In this document: one piece after another, positions 7,509 through 10,409 of the stretch
How the letters are laid out: every line of letters starts with the position of its first letter
How positions within the stretch are numbered: the stretch's first letter is position 1
NCBI GenBank assembly: GCA_002737595.1
Contig: NSHZ01000059.1
Location: 1-10,409, forward strand
Reading direction: 5' to 3'
DNA: 10,409 nt
Origin: Actinomycetota bacterium
Lineage (GTDB): Bacteria; Actinomycetota; Actinomycetes; Nanopelagicales; Nanopelagicaceae
Program-made: the position numbers and the translations under genes
Notes under the pieces: generated by a model
What the model was told of the DNA's origin: nothing
The model's input: only the letters and a program-made list of their open reading frames with translations
Databases searched by the model: none

Positions 7509-8254
7509 CAGAGCACCGCATTGAATCCGCTAAAGGAATTGCGTAGGAAAATGGTGAAGGTATCCCATAGGCCAGTGACCTCAAGTAATCCAATCAGAAT
7601 CAAAATAATGCCACCGATGATAGAGATGATCCGAGCATTTTTACGAAAGAACGCCAGGCGCACCATCGCGCTTTGGAAGAGCACACCGACGAGAATAAAT
7701 GGAATTCCAATTCCAAGTGAGAAAAATCCAGCAAGTATCGCTCCTCGAAGTGCACTTGCCTGCGTGGTAGCCATGCCCAGGATTGTCGAGATCACCGGAC
7801 CAAGGCAGGGAGTCCAACCAAGTCCGAAGAGCACTCCCAGCAGCGGGGCACCCCAGAGTCCACCATCGGTACGGATCTTTGGACGCCATTGCCGAGTCTG
7901 TTTAAAGACCCCTGCAAAGAGTAGCCCCATGAGAATTGTCACTAGGCCAAGTATCTTCGTGATCACACTCTGGTGCTCAGCCAATAGCAAACCAAGACCA
8001 CCGAAGAGCGAACCGTAACTCACGAATACCAAAGTGAATCCCACAACAAAGAAGAGTGAGCCAAGAAATACTCGCAAGCGCGCACGCTTAGAAGTGGCGC
8101 TCACCGCACTTAAACCAGCAGCGAAGGAGAGGTATCCGGGGACTAGTGGTAACACGCAAGGCGAGAGAAAGGAAACGAGACCAACTAGTAAGGCAATCGG
8201 TATAGCAAGAAAAAGTGATCCGTCAATCACGGTGTTGGAAAAATTTGTGATCAT
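7508..8254 (-). CDS. ccdA: Cytochrome c biogenesis / thiol-disulfide transporter CcdA
   Basis: CcdA (DsbD transmembrane-domain family) passes electrons from cytoplasmic thioredoxin to extracytoplasmic thiol proteins, here most likely the TlpA-like lipoprotein encoded just upstream. The 248-residue protein has six hydrophobic segments. The redox cysteines sit in the two classic motifs SPCVLPLVPGYLSF (C33) and GWTPCLGP (C150). The ATG at 8254 overlaps the preceding TGA as ATGA, and the TGA stop shares its A with the resB ATG. A weak AAGGT lies about 9 nt before the start. A basic loop (TRQWRPKIRTD, 120-130) separates the two halves of the protein. Confidence 0.95.
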   Translation of the reverse strand: MITNFSNTVIDGSLFLAIPIALLVGLVSFLSPCVLPLVPGYLSFAAGLSAVSATSKRARLRVFLGSLFFVVGFTLVFVSYGSLFGGLGLLLAEHQSVITKILGLVTILMGLLFAGVFKQTRQWRPKIRTDGGLWGAPLLGVLFGLGWTPCLGPVISTILGMATTQASALRGAILAGFFSLGIGIPFILVGVLFQSAMVRLAFFRKNARIISIIGGIILILIGLLEVTGLWDTFTIFLRNSFSGFNAVL

Positions 8255-8790
8255 TCTGCCAAGACCTTATTAAGCAATTCTCGTAGTCCAGCCACGGTTA
8301 CTTCGCCGGATATGCGGGCAGCGATTCGGTTGCTGGAATCAAGAATGACTGTAGAAGGAATTGCATTCGGGGGAAGTGTTTTTCCAAACTTCAATATCAG
8401 ATCGTCATCATGAATAGTTGGATAAGTGATCTTAAACCGACGGAGAAATGCACGAGCGGCATCGTCGTCATCTCGGGTGAGCAATCCGAGGAAATGAACA
8501 TTCGGATATTGCACCGAAATTGCTTGAAGTGTGGGCGCTTCTGCTCGACATGGTCCGCACCAAGAGGCCCATACGTTGAGCACGCTCACTCCTCTGAGTT
8601 GAGGAACCGGCGCACCATCTAATCCGGTTCCGGAAATCTCCGGCGCCCTTACCCGATCCTGAGGATCGATGAAAGTGATTGCACCATTTCCGGCAACATA
8701 TGAAGAACCGTTACCCGGAGCTGAAGTGCCTGCACCACAACTTACGAGCAGAGTTGAGAGCAATACAAACGGGAGAAACCGTTTCATCAT
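8251..8790 (-). CDS. TlpA/ResA-like thiol-disulfide reductase lipoprotein
   Basis: This is a 179-residue extracytoplasmic thioredoxin-fold protein that probably reduces the CXXCH cysteines of apocytochrome c, being recharged by CcdA. Residues 1-18 form a lipoprotein signal: basic MMKR, a hydrophobic core, then the lipobox LVSC with C18 as the likely lipidated residue, followed by a Gly/Ser-rich tether. The thioredoxin domain starts near residue 45 and shows NVWASWCGPC (72-81, redox cysteines 78 and 81) and a cis-proline at P145 in NAIPST. Two Met codons open the gene; the first (8790) is chosen because it overlaps the phosphatase stop as ATGA. No ribosome binding site is seen. A general TlpA-family reductase with other clients is possible, but the context favours the ResA role. 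Confidence 0.93.
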   Translation of the reverse strand: MMKRFLPFVLLSTLLVSCGAGTSAPGNGSSYVAGNGAITFIDPQDRVRAPEISGTGLDGAPVPQLRGVSVLNVWASWCGPCRAEAPTLQAISVQYPNVHFLGLLTRDDDDAARAFLRRFKITYPTIHDDDLILKFGKTLPPNAIPSTVILDSSNRIAARISGEVTVAGLRELLNKVLAE

Positions 8791-9398
8791 GGTAGGAGAT
8801 CTCGTGCAGGTTCGCTATATCGCAGATCTGTCACGTTTCCTTCATTATCAAAAACGATTGAAGTAACAGAAGCAAGCGAGCACTCTCGTTTCCGAGGGTC
8901 ATGAAAGAAAGGTCGACCCTCAATCGATGAACGAAGAATCCAAATCGGTAGTTGGTGCGAGACACAGAGCGCTTCATGCCCATCAGCGGCCACGCGTGCG
9001 GCTTGAGCCGCGGCCATCATGCGCGCTACCACTTCCTTGTATGGCTCACCCCACGAGGGTTTCCAAGGGTTCCACAAATGGCGCCAAGTGCTCGGTCTGC
9101 GAAGGACGCCATCTCCCACAGAGAAACGTTCGCCTTCAAAGATATTCAAGGATTCAATGAGACGATCGTCGGTAGTAATGCTCACGCCTTTGCGAAGAGC
9201 GAGCGGGCTCGCGGTTTGTTGCGCGCGCTCTAAAGACGAGGCGTGCACCGAAGTAATGTCTTTTTCAACGCCCCACTCGCCAATGCACTCAGCCATCGCT
9301 AATCCGCGGTCTGAAAGTCGAAAGCCGGGCAAACGTCCGTAGAGCACCTTGGTCGGGTTGAAGACCTCGCCATGTCGAAGGAAGTGCACGATAGTCAC
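8787..9398 (-). CDS. Histidine phosphatase superfamily protein (phosphoglycerate-mutase-like)
   Basis: The 203-residue protein shows the catalytic signature FLRHGE (6-11, phospho-accepting H9), R58 in SSLERAQQTA and the second catalytic histidine H148 in CVSHQLP, so it is an active-looking branch 1 histidine phosphatase. The substrate cannot be told. It lacks the length (about 250 residues) of a cofactor-dependent glycolytic phosphoglycerate mutase, so a small-molecule phosphatase is more likely. A homologue precedes the TlpA-CcdA-ResB-CcsB genes in mycobacteria (Rv0525), so the linkage is old. Start is GTG at 9398, with TACTCT ending 6 nt upstream, suggesting a leaderless message that carries the whole run. 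Its TGA overlaps the next ATG. Confidence 0.92.
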   Translation of the reverse strand: MTIVHFLRHGEVFNPTKVLYGRLPGFRLSDRGLAMAECIGEWGVEKDITSVHASSLERAQQTASPLALRKGVSITTDDRLIESLNIFEGERFSVGDGVLRRPSTWRHLWNPWKPSWGEPYKEVVARMMAAAQAARVAADGHEALCVSHQLPIWILRSSIEGRPFFHDPRKRECSLASVTSIVFDNEGNVTDLRYSEPARDLLP

Positions 9399-9404
9399 AG
9401 GTCA

Positions 9405-9410
9405 AGAGTA
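9405..9410 (-). promoter_or_regulatory. Leaderless -10 element for the cytochrome c maturation run
   Basis: TACTCT on the minus strand ends 6 nt before the GTG at 9398. The spacer TGACCT contains no ribosome binding site. It is the only obvious promoter for the phosphatase-TlpA-CcdA-ResB-CcsB run. Confidence 0.58.
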
Positions 9411-9444
9411 GTTGAATTTGTTAGCCCCTTCAGAAGTAATCCTT

Positions 9445-9450
9445 TAGGCT
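9445..9450 (+). promoter_or_regulatory. Leaderless -10 element for the HAD hydrolase gene
   Basis: TAGGCT ends 6 nt before the GTG at 9457, with GTCTAA between. It is the same hexamer used by menB on the other strand, and the agreement in spacing supports both start-codon calls. Confidence 0.6.
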
Positions 9451-9456
9451 GTCTAA

Positions 9457-10233
9457 GTGACCCTTCCTGAGAGCCCACCGAGCCCAGGACCTGCCTCGGG
9501 GCGAATCGCCTTCTTCGATGTCGACAACACCATGCTCCGTGGTTCCACGCTCTTTCTCATGGCGCGCGGCCTTTATAAACGCGGTTTTTTTGCACCCCGG
9601 GAACTCACTCAATATGCCTTAGCCCAGCTCCGATTTCGAATCAGTGGCAAGGAGCGCAAAGGTGAAATGGTTCACATCCGCGAGAGTGCACTTGCCTTTA
9701 TCAAAGGCCAACGCGTCTCACAGCTCGGCGAAATTGCTGAAGAGATCTACGAAGAACGGATCAAGGAAGCTATTTGGAATGGAACTCTTGATCTAGCGCG
9801 GGCTCATCTCGCAGCGGGTGATGAGGTTTGGTTAGTGACTGCCACTCCGATCGAAGTGGCGAACGTGATGGTGGAGCGCCTCGGACTGAGTGGGGCGCTT
9901 GGAACAGTGGCTGAATCCAAGGATGGCATTTACACCGGCTTTCTTGTTGGCGAGCTTTTACATGGAGGAGCCAAAGCAGCGGCAGTGGCAAAGTTGGCCG
10001 AGGGTCGCCGAGTTGATTTGGCTAATTGTGTCGCATACTCAGATAGCGCAAACGACCTGCCAATGCTCAACGCAGTAGGTGAGCCACACGTGATTAACCC
10101 AGACTCAAAGTTGCGCCGCTACGCAAAGCGAGCCGATTGGCCAATTCACGATTTCCGCCATGCGCGTCGGATCGTGCGAATACTGGCACCCTGGCTAGCA
10201 ATCGTGGGAATCATCGTCGCGGCCCGCGGCTAG
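9457..10233 (+). CDS. HAD-superfamily subfamily IB hydrolase (SerB-like)
   Basis: This 258-residue phosphatase-like protein has all four HAD motifs: DVDNT (D21 nucleophile, D23 acid/base), T128 in LVTATP, K173 in GGAKAAAV, and the acidic pair in SDSANDLPML (D196, D200). The helical cap between motifs I and II (about 30-110) fits subfamily IB, which includes phosphoserine phosphatase and the uncharacterised actinobacterial group near Rv0505c. Substrate is unknown. The C-terminus has a basic patch (HARRIVR) followed by a hydrophobic segment (about 242-255) ending in AARG, suggesting tail anchoring in the membrane. Start is GTG at 9457, 6 nt after a TAGGCT box and with no ribosome binding site. 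It is divergent from the histidine phosphatase. Confidence 0.9.
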   Translation: MTLPESPPSPGPASGRIAFFDVDNTMLRGSTLFLMARGLYKRGFFAPRELTQYALAQLRFRISGKERKGEMVHIRESALAFIKGQRVSQLGEIAEEIYEERIKEAIWNGTLDLARAHLAAGDEVWLVTATPIEVANVMVERLGLSGALGTVAESKDGIYTGFLVGELLHGGAKAAAVAKLAEGRRVDLANCVAYSDSANDLPMLNAVGEPHVINPDSKLRRYAKRADWPIHDFRHARRIVRILAPWLAIVGIIVAARG

Positions 10234-10264
10234 CCCTGAGTTTTATCCCCTCTCACTTTGCCGG

Positions 10265-10270
10265 TATCGT
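10265..10270 (+). promoter_or_regulatory. Possible -10 element for the helicase-associated-domain gene
   Basis: TATCGT lies 9 nt before the ATG at 10280, so a transcript would have a leader of only a few bases. The spacing is longer than at the other leaderless starts, so this is weaker. Confidence 0.35.
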
Positions 10271-10279
10271 GAGACGGTT

Positions 10280-10409
10280 ATGTCAAAGCCTGTACATCGC
10301 TCCTTCGCCGACGACCTCCGTGGTCGCGATGATGCCGCGTTGGCCGCCCTGTTAGCTGCTCGTCCTGACCTGCTCTCGCCAGTGCCACCAGACATCAGCG
10401 CCCTGGCCG
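10280..10409 (+). CDS. Helicase-associated-domain protein, N-terminal fragment (runs off window)
   Basis: The reading frame from ATG at 10280 is open to the window edge and gives 43 residues beginning MSKPVHRSFADDLRGRDDAA and continuing with an ARPDLLSPVPPDISALA stretch. This Arg/Asp/Ala-rich opening with a LLxARPDLLxPVPxD pattern resembles the N-terminus of the actinobacterial helicase-associated-domain (XPB/Helicase_C_3-type) proteins, large proteins of roughly 700 residues whose genes often lie near an XPB-type helicase. No helicase motif is in view, so the call rests on the N-terminal resemblance. A possible -10 TATCGT lies 9 nt upstream, and there is no clear ribosome binding site. Confidence 0.65.
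   Translation, partial: MSKPVHRSFADDLRGRDDAALAALLAARPDLLSPVPPDISALA

Noticed and set aside
7446..8018. 190-codon open frame on the plus strand antisense to ccdA and resB
   Set aside because: The composition is that of an antisense readout of membrane-protein codons, it crosses the ccdA/resB junction, and no family resemblance is seen.
9428..9436. CTTCAGAAG inverted repeat as an operator between the divergent phosphatase and HAD genes
   Set aside because: Four-base arms around one base are expected by chance at this length, and no second copy is seen at the other promoters.
10218..10250. Possible intrinsic terminator after the HAD gene (CGCG-GCC-CGCG followed by a TTTTAT run)
   Set aside because: The stem is only 4 bp, sits inside the last codons, and the T-run is about 12 nt away and short, so it does not meet terminator criteria.
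1..10409. Mobile elements, tRNA/rRNA genes, CRISPR arrays or phage genes
   Set aside because: Coding density is near complete with recognisable housekeeping genes, and no repeats, transposase, integrase or structured RNA signature was seen.

Overview
The window reads as chromosomal core metabolism from a compact, moderate-GC actinobacterium. Three things point there: the order histidine phosphatase – TlpA – CcdA – ResB – CcsB matches the Rv0525–Rv0529 neighbourhood of Mycobacterium, MenE is the short actinobacterial form, and several genes start with GTG or ATG 6-7 nt behind a TANNNT box, which is the leaderless style common in Actinobacteria. Tight packing and roughly balanced base composition suggest a streamlined freshwater lineage (acI/Nanopelagicales-like or similar); that placement is inference only.

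Layout. Positions 1-1903 (minus strand) hold menB-menC-menD, the last cut by the window edge. Positions 1922-3868 (plus) hold menE-menA, divergent from menB across an 18-bp gap. Positions 3886-4131 (plus) hold a small PLDc_N-type membrane protein. Positions 4133-5020 (minus) hold class I fructose-bisphosphate aldolase, tail to tail with the small gene. Positions 5089-9398 (minus) are a five-gene run, read from 9398 downward: histidine phosphatase, TlpA/ResA-like lipoprotein, CcdA, ResB, CcsB. Positions 9457-10233 (plus) hold a HAD-IB hydrolase divergent from that run. From 10280 (plus) the N-terminus of a helicase-associated-domain protein runs off the end. No stretch over 300 bases lacks a gene, and I see no RNA genes, mobile elements, repeats or CRISPR.

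Function. MenD, MenC, MenE, MenB and MenA cover the route from isochorismate to demethylmenaquinone except the MenF and MenH steps and the final methylation. CcdA and the TlpA-like protein carry reductant across the membrane to keep apocytochrome CXXCH cysteines reduced, and ResB with CcsB deliver and attach heme (System II cytochrome c maturation). Together these modules supply the quinone and the c-type cytochromes of a menaquinol-oxidising respiratory chain. The aldolase, phosphatase, HAD hydrolase and helicase-like gene are unrelated neighbours.

Expression. Both polycistronic minus-strand runs are chained by 1-4 nt stop/start overlaps, implying translational coupling. Transcription starts appear to sit directly on start codons for menB, menE, the PLDc_N gene, the histidine phosphatase and the HAD gene. 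The menB/menE gap carries one near-symmetric box that can serve as the -10 element in both directions. I found no new biological system; the promoter architecture is the most interesting signal.
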